A DNA stretch of 64,000 nucleotides. It comes from Papaver somniferum. Taxonomy: Eukaryota; Streptophyta; Magnoliopsida; Ranunculales; Papaveraceae. Below are positions 11,117 to 24,407 of the stretch, one piece after another. The stretch covers positions 103,705,497-103,769,496 of the forward strand of contig NC_039361.1 in NCBI RefSeq assembly GCF_003573695.1. The letters run 5' to 3'. The position numbers and the translations under genes are program-made. How positions within the stretch are numbered: the first letter of the stretch is position 1; each line of letters starts with the position of its first letter. Below the pieces are notes generated by a model, which saw only the letters and a program-made list of their open reading frames with translations, made no database searches and had not been told where the DNA came from.

Positions 11117-11510
11117 CACTAGTAAAAAAATCCCTTTTCATCACGGTTTTTTACCGTGACCAAAGGTCTATGGTCACGGTATTTCAATTTTGAGAAACCG
11201 TGTCCAAAGCCTGCGAGGCCAAAAGTGTTTCCCATTTGGTCAGGGTGAGTTTCGTGACCAATTTGTACATTTCACCGTGACCACAATTTCTTTGGTCACG
11301 TACTTTTGTTAGACACCGTGACCAATACGCACAATTAGACACGGATATCGTTCTATACCGTGACAAGTTCATGTTTTTAAACCCGGGAAACTAACATACA
11401 TCGTGTACAAATTTGATCATTTACCACATCTCATACCGTGACCAATCAGTGTAATGGTCACGGATCAGGAATACCCACCGTGTCTAGTCCAAGTATCTCC
11501 CAATGTTGAC
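11117..11510. repeat. CACTA 1 left TIR and subterminal repeats
   Basis: Starting CACTAGTA, about 390 bp carry many direct and inverted copies of a core resembling ACCGTGACCA/TGGTCACGGT (for example near 11155, 11172, 11276, 11315, 11356, 11438 and 11456). In En/Spm elements such subterminal motifs bind TnpA. The right end (26290-26489) carries related cgtgac and gtctcgg words. Confidence 0.8.
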
Positions 11511-11543
11511 TACAGATTTTTAGATCAATACTGTACCCAGAAA

Positions 11544-11885
11544 AGTCTTAAAAGCCATAACTAACAATAAACTGAGTTTTTATTGAAAATAAAATATTAT
11601 ATCCATGACATAAAATTCAATAAACATATATAGCTTACTGTTAACAAGAATGAACAAGAAAGCATAATGAAATCCCTATTTACAATGCTGGTACCACTTG
11701 TAATGTCCCACTTAGACCACCAAAAAAGTCTTAAAAGCCATAACTAACAATAAACTGAGTTTTTATTATATCCATGACATAAAATTCCATAAACATATAT
11801 AGCTTACTGTTAACAAGAAAGCATAATGAAATCCCTATTTACAATGCTGGTACCACTTGTAATGTCCAACTTAGACCACCAAAAA
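11544..11885. repeat. Tandem duplication in CACTA 1 left arm
   Basis: Two adjacent copies of a block beginning agtcttaaaagccataacta (from about 11545 and about 11727) both end in ccacttgtaatgtccmacttagaccacc. They differ by two small deletions in the second copy. No coding signal is apparent. Confidence 0.85.
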
Positions 11886-12105
11886 TCTAATCACGGAGAT
11901 GGAGACAACTCCCAACCTAGGCACTTCCATGTCAGTATTACTGGAAAGCATGCACTGTATTGATCACAGTTTCACAGGCGAGGTTTATTTATCCAACAAG
12001 AAACTCATTGAGATCATAGCAATGAAACACTTTTACGCGAATATAGTTAGTGCGTTTAAGTCTCATGGAGCATCTAAGTCTCTGACACCGCATGTGTGGC
12101 ATCTC

Positions 12106-12425
12106 CATTAGCAGCTTGGTGTGCCTGAAATTGAATGCATATTGCCTCTTGCATATCTTTACACTTTTCCAGAAGTTCCTGAAACGTAACCAAATTAGTG
12201 TGGTTCACTGTTCTATCAGATTTTTAGATCAAACACTACAGCTAAAATTACGGGTCTGATATATCAATGACAAAATGAAGGAAACAATTTGTTTGTCGTA
12301 AGTTCTGCAGCTTCAGCTATAAACGTAATGCTCAGACCTGTGCCAGTATTTTTCCATTGCGGATAATCGTTGTAGGTCTAAATCAGATAGCCAGCCATTC
12401 ACAAGTACTGCAGCCCCAACCACCT
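12106..12425 (-). pseudogene. Two exon-like segments of an unidentified captured gene
   Basis: The minus strand at about 12425-12340 reads VVGAAVLVNGWLSDLDLQRL then SAMEKYWHR, followed by a GT donor. At about 12190-12106 an AG acceptor precedes FQELLEKCKDMQEAICIQFQ and a stop after AHQAANGDATHAVSET. These look like the last exons of a host gene. I do not recognise them; they may belong with the neighbouring kinase pieces. Confidence 0.4.
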
Positions 12426-12716
12426 GAGAAAATACCAAAATCTATTTTAACTTTAGTTTGTTTAAGTTCTACCGAACACATCTCACTTAAGCACCCAAGT
12501 TGACTGTTTTATTCATTCTCTGGTCAAGGGTTGGTAGCTACAATCAATTCAACTAACGAGAACTACAGCCGTCAATAGGAAGTTGATCCATACAATATAT
12601 ATTATGGGGACAATATTTGATGCAGTACATTCAACAAAGACGAAGAGACACACAAGTCAAAAGCTCTTACGAAATACTGAAATAGTTTCACGGAAACATT
12701 CAGAAAACTGGTTTAC

Positions 12717-13290
12717 CTTTATCGGATGGTACTTCGAGAAGGAAGCATGACCATGGTCCATGGGCCAACTCTACAGCAGTTTATCCCAATGACCAGATAT
12801 CAGCTGTGCAAGGTGTATAAAAAAGAAACTTCACAAGAGTATATAGTGGTTTCTTATAGACATATAATAAGGGTTTTCTGTGTATCAGTAGTTTTCATGG
12901 AAAAAATCGAGATCTGCCGAGTAAAAACTGTTATACAGTACAGTAAGAGATAAAAAACAGCCACTCATTTGAAATCGTATCCACTTCCCCTGCGTGCAAA
13001 ACTTCTAAGCCATCCCGTAAAATATGGGAATGTTTTCTAAATTCAATTGTGTACAGCGGTGAAGAATGAAAAAAGGAAAAAAAAGGAAGAAAAAAAGATT
13101 TTCATTCAGAAAAAACTTGTTAGAAGGAAAAAAAAAAACTGACGAGCATGCAGTTCTTACAAAAGTATCCCTTGAGCGTTGCCTGCCACCCTTGTCAAAT
13201 ACACAAGCTGAAACACCGAAATCCCCAAGCTTCACTATTCTATCGCTGTCAAGCACAAGCCTGCATAGATGCATTCCTTCAGTTCAATCA
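12717..13290 (-). pseudogene. Captured Ste20/OSR1-like protein kinase exons
   Basis: The segment at about 13290-13165 encodes DSDRIVKLGDFGVSACVFD then QRSRDTFVRT, that is kinase subdomain VII (DFG) with the activation-segment start typical of plant Ste20/GCK-OSR1-like kinases (family form RQRSRNTFVGTPCWMAPE). The segment at about 12815-12717 encodes ADIWSLG, a stop, then TAVELAHG and, after a frame slip, GHASFSKYHPIK before a GT donor; this is subdomain IX of the same family. Lobe-N residues, the HRD loop and subdomain VIII are missing or unreadable. The pieces are non-functional host sequence inside CACTA 1. Confidence 0.72.
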
Positions 13291-14936
13291 ATCTCTCCAA
13301 ATAAATCACAAAGGGAGCACATATGTATCTGTCTCGCTTCTAGTAAAAAGCAATAGATAAAAAACCTTGACGTCATTTCAGTTCAATCAGCATAATGTAC
13401 TTACGCCATTTAAAGCCATACTATATACGTCACCTCCAGTCTAGTTTAGCTGTGCCTCGCTGAAGCAATCACAATAAACTCTCCAGTGTACCGGAAGGAA
13501 GAAACTCAAATCAGTAATGCATGTGGAATATCAATTCAGCCAAATTAATTAGAATTATAATTGATCTGAATTGATAAAAAAAAGTAGAGTCGATAATTAT
13601 AATACAGAACAAGTTACACATCTAAGAGATAAAGGGTGCATTTGAATTGATTGACTTCCCAAAGATATTATACATTCACATTGAGAAATAATGTAATAGC
13701 TAGCATGATATAATCAGTGACCAAGACTCCAAACTTCTCATCTTACCGGCAAGATATTCACCTAATGATCCAGGATTAGAAAAACAAACGAACAACAAAG
13801 AAAAATCAAAATAGTATATTATAAAAAATTACCTGATCAACAACCTCAGTGATGAAATCCCCAGCTACCTCCCTAGACTCCGCAACTCCTCAGCGATCCA
13901 ATTCCTATTAGTTTCAGTAGTAGTAATGAAACTAGCATGTGTGAAAATCCTACATTTTGAGGTGCAAAATTCTAAATCACGAGACATGAGTACTTCTCCA
14001 CATTTTGGTAAGTTTTCAGAAGTAAAAAATAAACTGACCTTGCGGTGGTTAATATTAACCAAAGAAGCATCCAACATGTTAAGCATAATATTTCCAAGCC
14101 ACTTAAAACAGTACTTGCCGTTAACCGAAAAAATCTTCATCGCTTTTCTTTACCTCGCACAATGTAGTTTGTTTCCACAGGTTTTAAGAATTTAATGGTA
14201 CAACCATACATGAATATATCCAACATAGATAATGGAAAGGTAAATGAAAAGAAAAAAAGACTACCAGGGGTTGGTATACCCCCAGCTGGCTACTAGCACA
14301 TGACCTTCATTGCCCTTGGTTCTTGATGCTTATGTACCTTGCAGAAAGTAGAGTAAAGGTCAACATCGTAAGTCTATGATGTCCGTTATATAGACAGAGT
14401 GTTACTGCCATAACACATTAAACAAGAAGTGAAGATTGAACTTCAATCATAGTCTTAACTGTAGAATCAAAAAAATCAATAAGAAAACACTGAAAAAACT
14501 AGAACATCAATGGGAGATGACAGAATATTGATGAACACTTTCTATTCATTTCAAGAAAACCCTTATCTAGCATCAAAATTCTGCTGGTGATTCGAGCTAG
14601 TTATAAGATATTCTTGCCAAGGCAGTACAACGGATTACAGAACATAAACAAGTAAAACATAAGAACTTAATTATATGTGCAAATAGAATGCAGAAATGGA
14701 AGTAAACGATTTTGAATCTGCCGTAGCACGACAACTACACACAAAATCCACCCTCCCTTCATAATAACAAGCAGGAGGAGTTACCTGCAACAATAAAGCA
14801 TGGATGAAAGATAATCAAATTTATGGGCACATTACCAGCTTGTGAAATTACAAACTGAAAACAAATCTAGCTTCTTCGAAACTGTACTGTTAACATACTG
14901 AAACTGGTGGGTCTCTTACCAGCTGTTGCTACCATC
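13291..14936. other. CACTA 1 intergenic sequence
   Basis: No convincing gene is seen. Short open frames at 13865-14195 on both strands look random. A GT donor after an open stretch near 13835-13880 (minus) hints at one more captured exon, but I cannot identify the product. Confidence 0.4.
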
Positions 14937-16041
14937 TTATTGTTCAAAGCAGGGATCAACATATATCCCCTGACCATCATCGCGAAAATAAGAAGTGTCA
15001 GAATCGTCGTCCACATAAAGTGAGCTCATATCTACTGCCATATTATCTTCTGGCCGACGATTCTCAGACATTAGCTCATCCTCAGAATTTCATCGACATC
15101 ATCGTCATCCATATAGTCATTTAAAGGGCACGATATAACAACAGACCACCTTGGATCTCCTTGATCTTCTACATAAAAAACTTGATTAGCTTGGGAAGCT
15201 AAAATGAAAGGATCCTTTTTATGCCCTAATCTGTTGAGGTCGACTAGTGTGTAACCAAGTTCATCAGTTTTGACACCATAACCACTGTGTACCCAATCAC
15301 ACAAGAACACGGGTATCTTTACGCAGTGGTAATCAAGAACCCAAATCTCATTTATCACTCCATAATAGCGCGATGTAGCAATCTTTGGGTTACTGTCCTT
15401 CGCACTAGCAATGTGCATTCCTGACGCCTCCAGGCTAACCCCACAGTTTTGGTTTACGCCAACATCATGACTTTTAGTGCGATACCGGCATCCATTTATG
15501 TCATATCCATTGTACTTTACAACTAAATGACGCGGGCCCTGTGATATCCACCTAAGATATTTAGAGATCTTCTTCTCCTCTGCCATGATTTCATCTTCGT
15601 TCTCCAACTCCTTCTCGACCTACATAGTTAATGTTTTAGATTAGAAATCGTGGAACACAGTTACGATGCAAATAGCTGTACGTACTAATCAGGGATAGAA
15701 AGAGATGCCCAATTGATTAGAACATAGTTAAACTGCACATTAGGACATACATGTATCTTCACATAGTTCAACCCTAACGGATTAATGGATTTCTTAGCTT
15801 CATATGTAGAAGAAGGAATTTCATTACCATCAGGAAGCATCTCGTTCTTCAACAAATCTAAAAGCTCACCAAAAAACTTGTCTGATACTCCATGCTTCGC
15901 TTTCAAGTTGTACAGCTTGATTATTGCCGACAGCTTGGTAAGTTTCGAGTCTCCTGGAAATAAAGGCTTCTTAGCATCCTCTATTAACTTCTCAAACTTT
16001 CTACGATCACCTGGAAAGTCCTCTAGTATCGCGTCGACCAT
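14937..16041 (-). pseudogene. TNP2-type CACTA transposase, internally deleted
   Basis: The frame at 16041-15685 encodes the TNP2 N-terminal block: FEKLIEDAKKPLFPG, LSAIIKLYNLKAKHG, ELLDLLKNEMLPDG and STYEAKKSINPLGL up to VKIHVCPN. The next frame (15607-15071) is already the C-terminal DUF4216-type domain: CRYRTKSHDVGVNQNCGV, YYGVINEIWVLDY, FLCDWVHSGYGVKTDELGY and ILASQANQVFYVEDQGDPRW. A tail in a shifted frame (about 15085-14937) is acidic and ends DPCFEQ. The large central catalytic part is absent, so CACTA 1 cannot make its own TNP2. Confidence 0.88.
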
Positions 16042-17014
16042 CTAAAATCTTATATCAACAGAGAAAAAAACAAAACTGAAGTTAGAAATTTCTGAAGGAG
16101 ATACCAATCTCTAGTAAAAAACAGAAAAAAAAATGAGAATCATGTACACAAGCTCTCTCAGCAATAAATTTCAACATTTTGCTAGAAAAAAAAAACAAGT
16201 TATGAACGCATACCTTAAAAAAATGATGAGTTAGGGGAATGATTAAGAGCTTATGCCTCTTCTTCTCAAGCACATTTAAGGGGATTCACGACAATACAAT
16301 AAAGTAGGAAAACCCTAACAATGAGTAAACAAAAACACAAAATTAGATAAGCAAAAACTCAAATTTAAAACTTAAGAAAAGTAAATCTAATAAAGGGTTA
16401 GAAATAAGTCAGATCTAAAAGAAAAGATGAGTTAGATTGAAGATTTAGAGATTACCTTGTTGAGGAAGTTACAATGGAGACGATTTCACTGTAAAATTAA
16501 AAAACCCCAAGACTATCACCATACGAATTCGAGTAATTCCAGTACTCGAAACAGGATGTTTCTAAGATGAAGAAATAGGAAACGAATATTAAGTTAAACT
16601 AAAATTAGTGGGGAAACTGGGGGAGGTGCCTTCTAGATTATTCGATCCCGCCATTACAGGGTATAACGATCAATTCTCTCCTAATAAAAGTAATAAAATA
16701 CAATAAATGGAAAGAGAATATAAGTACTATGCAGTTTACATTAGAACGAGCACGTGTATAAGTATTTCATGGGACATTTTGGCAAAAATAAAAATTCTCA
16801 CACCATGCACAAAATCCCACTTGTAATCCAAAATATTAAGGCATAAATATTGATTGAAGAGTAAAGAAGGTCTCCAAACAACAATAAATTTATGGTTGGT
16901 TTGTTTTCAGAATTCACTGTTTCTAGGAACTAATAATCCTATGGGATTATAAATTTTGGATTCATGTAATTTTCTGTGTGTTTGGTAACTCAATAAAAAT
17001 TCCTAGAATTTATA

Positions 17015-17265
17015 GGATGTGTTTGATAACAGAGAAAGGAAACAATTCCATGGAAAGTGTTTCCATGAAATCAGTTTCCCGGAGGAGGCAAGGAAAGACT
17101 TTCCATGAAATTCCACGGAATTGAGTTTAAAAAATACCTTAGGTCACGCTTTTATTGCAATTCCATGGAAATAGATTTTTGACCAAACGGCGGAAAACAC
17201 GCTATTTCCATGGAAAGATGGCTAATTCCATGTAATTAACTCCTATCAAACACAGCCATAGAGTT
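17015..17265. mobile_element. MITE-like element with GTGTTTGATA inverted ends
   Basis: The block begins GGATGTGTTTGATA and ends TATCAAACACAGCC. Inside, attccatggaaa and tttccatgg words recur in both orientations, giving a fold-back of about 250 bp. Target duplication is unclear (tatag/atag). It has no coding capacity. Confidence 0.55.
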
Positions 17266-17320
17266 TCTTTTATTAAAGTCTTTACATCGTTTGGCATTAC
17301 CTTCAAATCTTAAAATTGCA

Positions 17321-17475
17321 TATGTATATATATATATATATATATACATATACATGAGATTTAGAGTTAAAAAAAAAAGTTGGAATCTCATATATATATA
17401 TACATATATATATGAGATTTAGAGTTAAATCTCATATATATATATATACATGAGATTTAGAGTTAAAAAAAAAGT
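17321..17475. repeat. TA microsatellites with interspersed gagatttagagtta units
   Basis: Three (TA)n runs are each followed by a copy of atgagatttagagttaaa (near 17353, 17411 and 17451), suggesting duplication of a compound unit. Confidence 0.85.
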
Positions 17476-20410
17476 TGGTTCATAAATCCATTGATAAGTT
17501 TCCCAGCAAATCTTAGGGGGAGGGGTCGGACTCCATATGGAGGATTTGATGGAAAACTGAATCCCGTAGGAATCATTATTCCAATTATTCGGGCAACCAA
17601 ACATACAGAGGGAAACATAATTCCACCAAATCCCCTAGACTCATAAATTCCACCTTTAAAATTCTACATCCAAACTCATCATTGACTTCAAAAGAAGTTA
17701 TTAGAATTCGGTCGATTAGGGTGAACCTTAGTCAAAGAGATAAAATAATGTAGCCTCATACTAAAAATGGGGGAAGGAAACCTCTTGATTTCATTAATAT
17801 GTCAAAATTGAATACATCAATTCCAAATACTTCAAAGATGGGAACAATAAAAATTTACATATATCTTGTTTTATAGATGAAACTGGTATTTGAAATATGG
17901 CATGTGAAATAAATTCCTGCCATTTGAATTTGTCTTCTACATTAAGATTAAAATTTCTCGGAGGAGAATAATATGCCCTATTTAATTTTTCTTATTCTTT
18001 AAGAGTAAAGTGTCCCAGAAGGGAATAGTATCCCTAAATCATCGCTATCACGATCACTTCTTGTTAGCCATGTACCTTCAGAAAATCATAGAATCATGGC
18101 TGCTTTTAAAAAAATGTTACTGATGACATATCTGTGATGAAAGCAATCAATGGAAACGCCATTACGGCTGATATAATCTTCTAATTGGCATATAAGAGCC
18201 ATTGGATATGAAATCAATTGATAAAAAAATACATATCATAATCATAGTTACTACTGATCTAGATTAGATTGATGAGTTATTTCTTTACTGGCATGATCAT
18301 ACCCTTGGCATATCCCCTTTTGCTATTAGTTGTCCAAGTATGTGTACTATTGTTATGTGGTTCATTTGGAAGTTAAAGTATGATGTAATCTTCAAGAGTA
18401 TTACTATACAGATTTGAATAAATTTATTACGGATGCTAGAAGAATGATTAACACTTATATTTCTCCCCTTTATTGATTAAAAAAGTGAATAAAGATGTTA
18501 AAATTCTTAAAGCAGTGATCTTCTTGAAGACTGTCGGAATTTGCTTTCTAGTTGTCATTCTTTTAAAATTGTGTGTATTACTATAAGGCGTGTTAAAAAA
18601 CAATCTAGCAGACCGACTTGCACGCCGGGCTAGAAAATACTGTGTCAAGGATATTTGGATCTCCTTTCCTTATTTTTTGGATAGTCTTGTTAGGAAGGAA
18701 CCCTTAACTGGAAGAAGTCTTAATGAACCCTTAATGAACCCTCCGCTTCGTTAAATCTAAGGTAACTTTCTCACCAAAAAAGAAGAAGGAAGAAGTCCTT
18801 CGAAACCTATCACAGACTTGAAACTTGTGACCCATAATCATCCATGCAATACAAATTTTAAGTAATGTGACCCGAAATCCATTTTCTATCTCAAGCATTT
18901 CCTCATAACCCGAAACCTATATTTGAAATACAACATTGTGACATGAAACCTGTCACTTGACCGGAGATATGGTTATTCACCCAAAGTCATCAAGTGATTC
19001 AAAACTTGGACAATATAACCCAAAACATAAACTTAGCTAGAGAATCTCCAATGCAACGGGCCAAGGTTTTAAAAAAGAATGACATATAGGATTTAATATC
19101 TTTTTCACCAAATTTTCATATCAAATGCAAGGATGAAGGTCATATAGAAAAATGACATGACTAAGTGGGGGTAAAGTAGAAAGTCTGATCTAGACTTTCT
19201 TCATAACCCTGGGTCTTCAGTCTAAAATCTAAATCATCTTTTGTCTCTAAATTTAAATAAAAGGTGTTAATAAGACCTTGAGATTTTTTTCTCTTTTCTC
19301 TCTTTCTCTTCCCTTTATAAAAAACAACCCTAGAACCGTTTTGCACAAATTTGTTCCCTTTGTGCTAGATTTGAGCAAAGATTCTTTTTCTTTTCAAGTT
19401 TTTGGTAGTAGTAGGTAACTGAATAAGATGCGTTTACATCACTTTTCGTGTTTTTGACATATTTCTTCGCCGTTTTGGGGCGATTTTCTTCGTCGTTATG
19501 GGGAGAGTTTTTCAAATTTTAATGGTTGGTTCATGGCTTGCTATTCTCGAATAAAAACATCGACGATTCATTATGACGTCTTTTTCTATTGGCATCTGCG
19601 TTCGTGTGGATCGACAAGTTTATTCGAAAACTACTCCTTTATTTTAGGAGCATCTCTTATCGAAGAAGAATATAATCAGATTAAATGGTCAGAATTTACT
19701 TGCGAACATAACATCATCTCTCCCTTATACATAAAAAGAAATTGGATATCATTACGGTTTATTGTTCTTTCTCTTCGCGATATACTTATAGATGTCCTTA
19801 TTTGTATTAGGGTCTTAATTATCTTGCATTTTAATGTTTTTGTTATTCTTGTAAGCGAACATGTAATCCCTATTTTGATTTGTATGTATTGAAATATGTT
19901 AATTATCTAAAAAGTCTTATCTTTATTTTGTTTTGCCATTTAGCAATAACTCACACTCAATTCCATGCTCCCAAAATTGAGCACTTTGACCAAAAATATT
20001 CTCACTCAATTAGTACATGCCTCACATGTGATCGAAACACATGTTGTCAGAATCTATCTTTGGTTTAAGTAATCACGGAAACCTGTTAAGTTTTCCTTCA
20101 CACATATCCCCCTTTTAAAGTTTCTCTCATGCGCAGTGAAGGATATCCTATTCAAAATGAATTATGAGCACCATTTGCATTATAAATTTAGATTAAAATT
20201 AAAACAAAAAGAAGAGAGAAGAAAAATGAACACAATATCAGACAGTTAAGACTTAGGAACACCATTTGCATCATAGCTGCACCAATCCTTTAAAGTTCAA
20301 ACTAAAATAAGGAGCTAGGGAAGACAGTATTTAAAACGTCATTAAATTAATTAATTCAAACTAAACAACAATTTTTTTCTCAATACTTCTTAAGAATTGG
20401 TGAAAAAACA

Positions 20411-23400
20411 TCAAATTGTTTTCTCATACTTCTCAAGAATTGGTGAAATATAATCCATCCACTCCCTTTTGATTTCATCAATTTCTGTCGTACCATAGTT
20501 CATCCCCGACTTAAACATCTGCAGTCAAAGAGTTCAAACACATGTAAGCTCTGTTAAAAACATTTTTAGTATCACATCGTGGAAACATATTGAGCTGCAT
20601 GAAGAAGTTGAATCACTACCTCCTTAGGGTTCCTCATTGAAGTGTCATAACTTTCTATAATGTGCTTCATATATAGCATCACAAAAAATCCACACTCCCA
20701 ATCTCCTTTTTGTTTAGGGTTGTGCTGCATGTATCAATTCTACGTATTTGAAACATACTCTTTAAGAGTTAACAAAATAATGGTAAAATAATGGTATTAA
20801 TCTTAAGTTTCTTTTTCTTACCTTCACGTCCACCCAGAATATTTTCTCTTCAGATCGCTTGACACCTAATTTTCTTAAAGCTTTTGAAACACTGGTGAAG
20901 AACAAAGAGATATATTTATTAAAAACTGGATACTAGTTTCACAAATCCTTCAATGGAAGTGCCATGAGTTTAAGCATTTTTCCTTCTATGCATACAAAAA
21001 AGTTCAAACCCAAAATCAACTTACGTGCTCATTTGCTCCTCTAGTTTGTATCTACATTTCTCATCCAACGAATTTAAGTAATAAAATACCCCATCGAAAA
21101 ATACACTTAGTACCCAATGAATTCTACAAAGTGAACAGAGAATAAGTTAGTATATGCATGTATGCAAAAGCAATGTCAGCAACACCAGATGATATCAAAG
21201 AATACCTTAACTATGCTTCAAAAAAAAACAAGGATACCCTATCTCTAATAGTTTTTTTTACTTGATATGCAAATTAAGGTTAAATTCTGAAGAAAAAAAT
21301 ATATCTAAATTCGAGATGAATAATGCAATGCATCTTCCGCTTACCCTGTATGACAAGGAATAAATATGTATTTTCGACTCGGCACTGAATCTTTCAGTCT
21401 ATTTAATAAACTTTTCACGAGTTCTGTTTTATTGACTGAAAAGTGAACTGCCGCTGGATTCATAAATCCGAACTTGGTTTTGCGTGCATCGCCATCCAAT
21501 TTTTCATACAAAAATCTAGGAACAAATAAAAACACGAGTTCCAATAGCATACCATTAGCTAGTCAAAAAGAAGTAATTATTTATGAAAGCAACAATCAAC
21601 AGAGACTTACCGGATGAATAAGACTATAGCATTGTTCGTAAGTTTCTGAGACGTGCAAACAAACTCAATATCTTCTAGTGCCATATGTATAGGCACATCT
21701 ACAGTTTGACCAAACACATCGCGATGCAACTCAACTTTGATCGCAGCCCTGCTTCTGAACACTTCTTTTGCTCTCTTAACAAATTCATCAAATGCATCCA
21801 ATCTCTTTCGCCCCTGCAATAAAAAAGTTCAAGTACAAGACGACCAACACCTAAAAGAGATATTAAACTACGCTGTAAATGATTTCATAATTGAAAAAAA
21901 ATAGAGATTAAAATAAATTTCCGACAAGGACCACCAAGTGTTTTGGCCATTGAACAACATTTTCACGGGCATCATACACAGTAACAATATCACCAGATGG
22001 ATATGGAAGTATTGCAGTTTTTATCTACACAAAATCCACCGACACACGCAAACAATCATCACGCATTTTTTTTCCATGAATCATTTTTGAGTCGCTGTGA
22101 ATAACATGTCCCAGCGCAACAACCCTGCTGATTTTGTCGTAAAATTCACACGGATGGCTCTACATGACAAATATAAAATTATATTTGGAGTTATCTAGTT
22201 TCAAATGATAACGCCATTAGTAGGGGGTCTTTAGATTAAGAAACTTACCCTGTTAGAAGGCGGATGAGGTGGTCCTGTTGGTGGCTGCAGACGTCATATA
22301 ATAACATATGAATGTCCTGCATAATCAATTAATCTGGTTTGATTTCTAAAAAATTAAACAACTCACCTGTGCAACCACTTTTTTTGAGGACAGCATCGAA
22401 TTAGGTACCTAGATAAATTAAATGAGTAACAAAATCAGGATAACCAAAATAATTTATCACCATATCATAATTAGGTACAAGATTCCAAACATTTGAGGAT
22501 AAAAAATGTAGAAAAGAAACCGAATAAAACACTCACTTGGGCGGGCGCTTTAAGAGAGGCCGGGATAGATGTACTGTTCAATTCTTGAGACGTCTTTCTA
22601 GCATCCAGTTTAGAGCTTTTGGCCCCATTATGTCTCTAAAAAATTGATATCCAACGAAAAAATTTATCATTCTCAATATATCCTGATTGGTTACTGCAAC
22701 TCGATTACGACAAAGGTACTCGTACACAAGAACAATAAGTATATGTCTAAAGTTCAAATTTTGACAAACCCGAATATTTTGGGCCTTTCCTTTCGGATCG
22801 TGAACAGCTTCCCCCCAAGTTTCAGCTAAGTCCTTATCCTCAGCACTCTGAAAAATTTGCAATGCCATTTCCATTAAGGTGTTCAAAAACGATCAAACCA
22901 GATTAACCCAATTCATCCGGGTTCATGATACCACAATTAACTTCATCATAACAAATATTAACTTGTATTTACTTCTTCATAACTTTCTATGTTCATCATA
23001 CTATCTATATTTCTATTTAATTAGAAATATAAACTAAAAAAACAACTCACTAAGGCAGGGACATTTTCTGAGGACATCATAGGTGGCTGAATCGTATCAT
23101 ATTGGGATTTGCCCAATAATTCTTTGAACTGAAGGAATTGTTTCTGCAATTTTCTCTCTGTGTCTAGTGACTGTTCCTCCAATTGTTGTTGGAATTCTTT
23201 TCTCAAGTTCTCTTCACTTATTCTTGCTTGCACATCTTTCACTCTTAGTTGCTCTTCCAGTTCTCTGATTTTATTCAGATTATCTTTATTTGATGATCCA
23301 CATTGTCGAGGAGTGTCAAAATACTGACTATGGGTCACTCTTGTACCTGCAGCCCTTACTCTTCCACCATGTTCTTCACCCAAAATCTTTACAAGGGCAT

Positions 23401-24339
23401 CTGTCTTACCTTCACAGACAATTGTACCCTCTTTGATCTTTTTCGAGCAGTCATCCTGTTACAAAACCAAAATTTTGCACACATAAAGAGTTAAACTGGA
23501 TATCTACTTATTTTGAAATAGAACTTGTGTATAATTAAATTGAAGTTGTCTATCTTACAATTTGAGCAGCAACTTCACCAATCTCATCAGTCTTATACTT
23601 CCCATTTTCATTTTGGCGTGCAAGTATCCATAATAATTCTCGTGGAGGGGGTGAATCACTTGTCCACTTTCCTTCTCTTTTCTGTACAGCAAATACATTA
23701 ATATCAGTATGATGCTTATGTTGTATAACACTATATTTCATCTAAAAGCTTATGTTGACAGAACACAACAAAATTGAAGTTAGAAACTTTGGAAGCAGAT
23801 AGCGAACTCAAGTAAAAAACAGAAGGAAAAAAAATGAGAATGTATACACGAGCTCTCTCAGCAATTAATTTCAACATTTAACTTCACAAATTAAAAAAAA
23901 ACAAAAAAAAACTTATGAATGCAAACCAGTTTGTCCTTTAATCCAGCATAGGTCCTTCGTCCCATCCTATGCGGATATTTGTGGTGAGCTTGTACCGTTT
24001 TGCCAATTTCAGACAACTCCTGAAAATTAAAAATGTATTAGCTCTATATAGTAACAAAATAATTCTCGACCCAATCTTGTTTAGCTCAATTGACATACCT
24101 TGCCTTTGTCGCTCAATCTCCGTTTTACAAACTCTTTCCATTCTTCTTGTTCTACAAAACCTCTTAAATCTGAAGGAACATTCTTAAGCTTTTTTCGGCT
24201 TTTTTCGAATGGGGTAACATGCTTTGCAGCAGTTCGTTTCCTCCATCCTCGCCACAAGTCAGAAAATTGTCTCAATACATCTTTCCTCTTTGATTCGTCG
24301 AGATCAAACTTAAACTGGAGGTAAATAAACATCGACTAA

Positions 24340-24407
<68 letters not shown>

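Larger units (their letters stand above)
16042..20410. other. Long noncoding stretch inside CACTA 1
   Basis: Between the TNP2 remnant and the protease-containing gene there is no recognisable coding sequence. It holds a MITE-like inverted repeat (about 17015-17265), TA microsatellites with an iterated gagatttagagtta unit (17321-17475), and AT-rich DNA. A 119-codon plus-strand ORF (19533-19892) has no recognisable domain and untypical composition; I leave it uncalled. Confidence 0.5.

Noticed and set aside
13066..13360. Plus-strand ORFs of 70-96 aa
   Set aside because: They are antisense shadows of the kinase exon on the minus strand.
19533..19892. 119-aa plus-strand ORF in CACTA 1
   Set aside because: It has no recognisable domain and hydrophobic Ile/Leu-rich composition typical of AT-rich noncoding DNA; nothing around it supports a gene.
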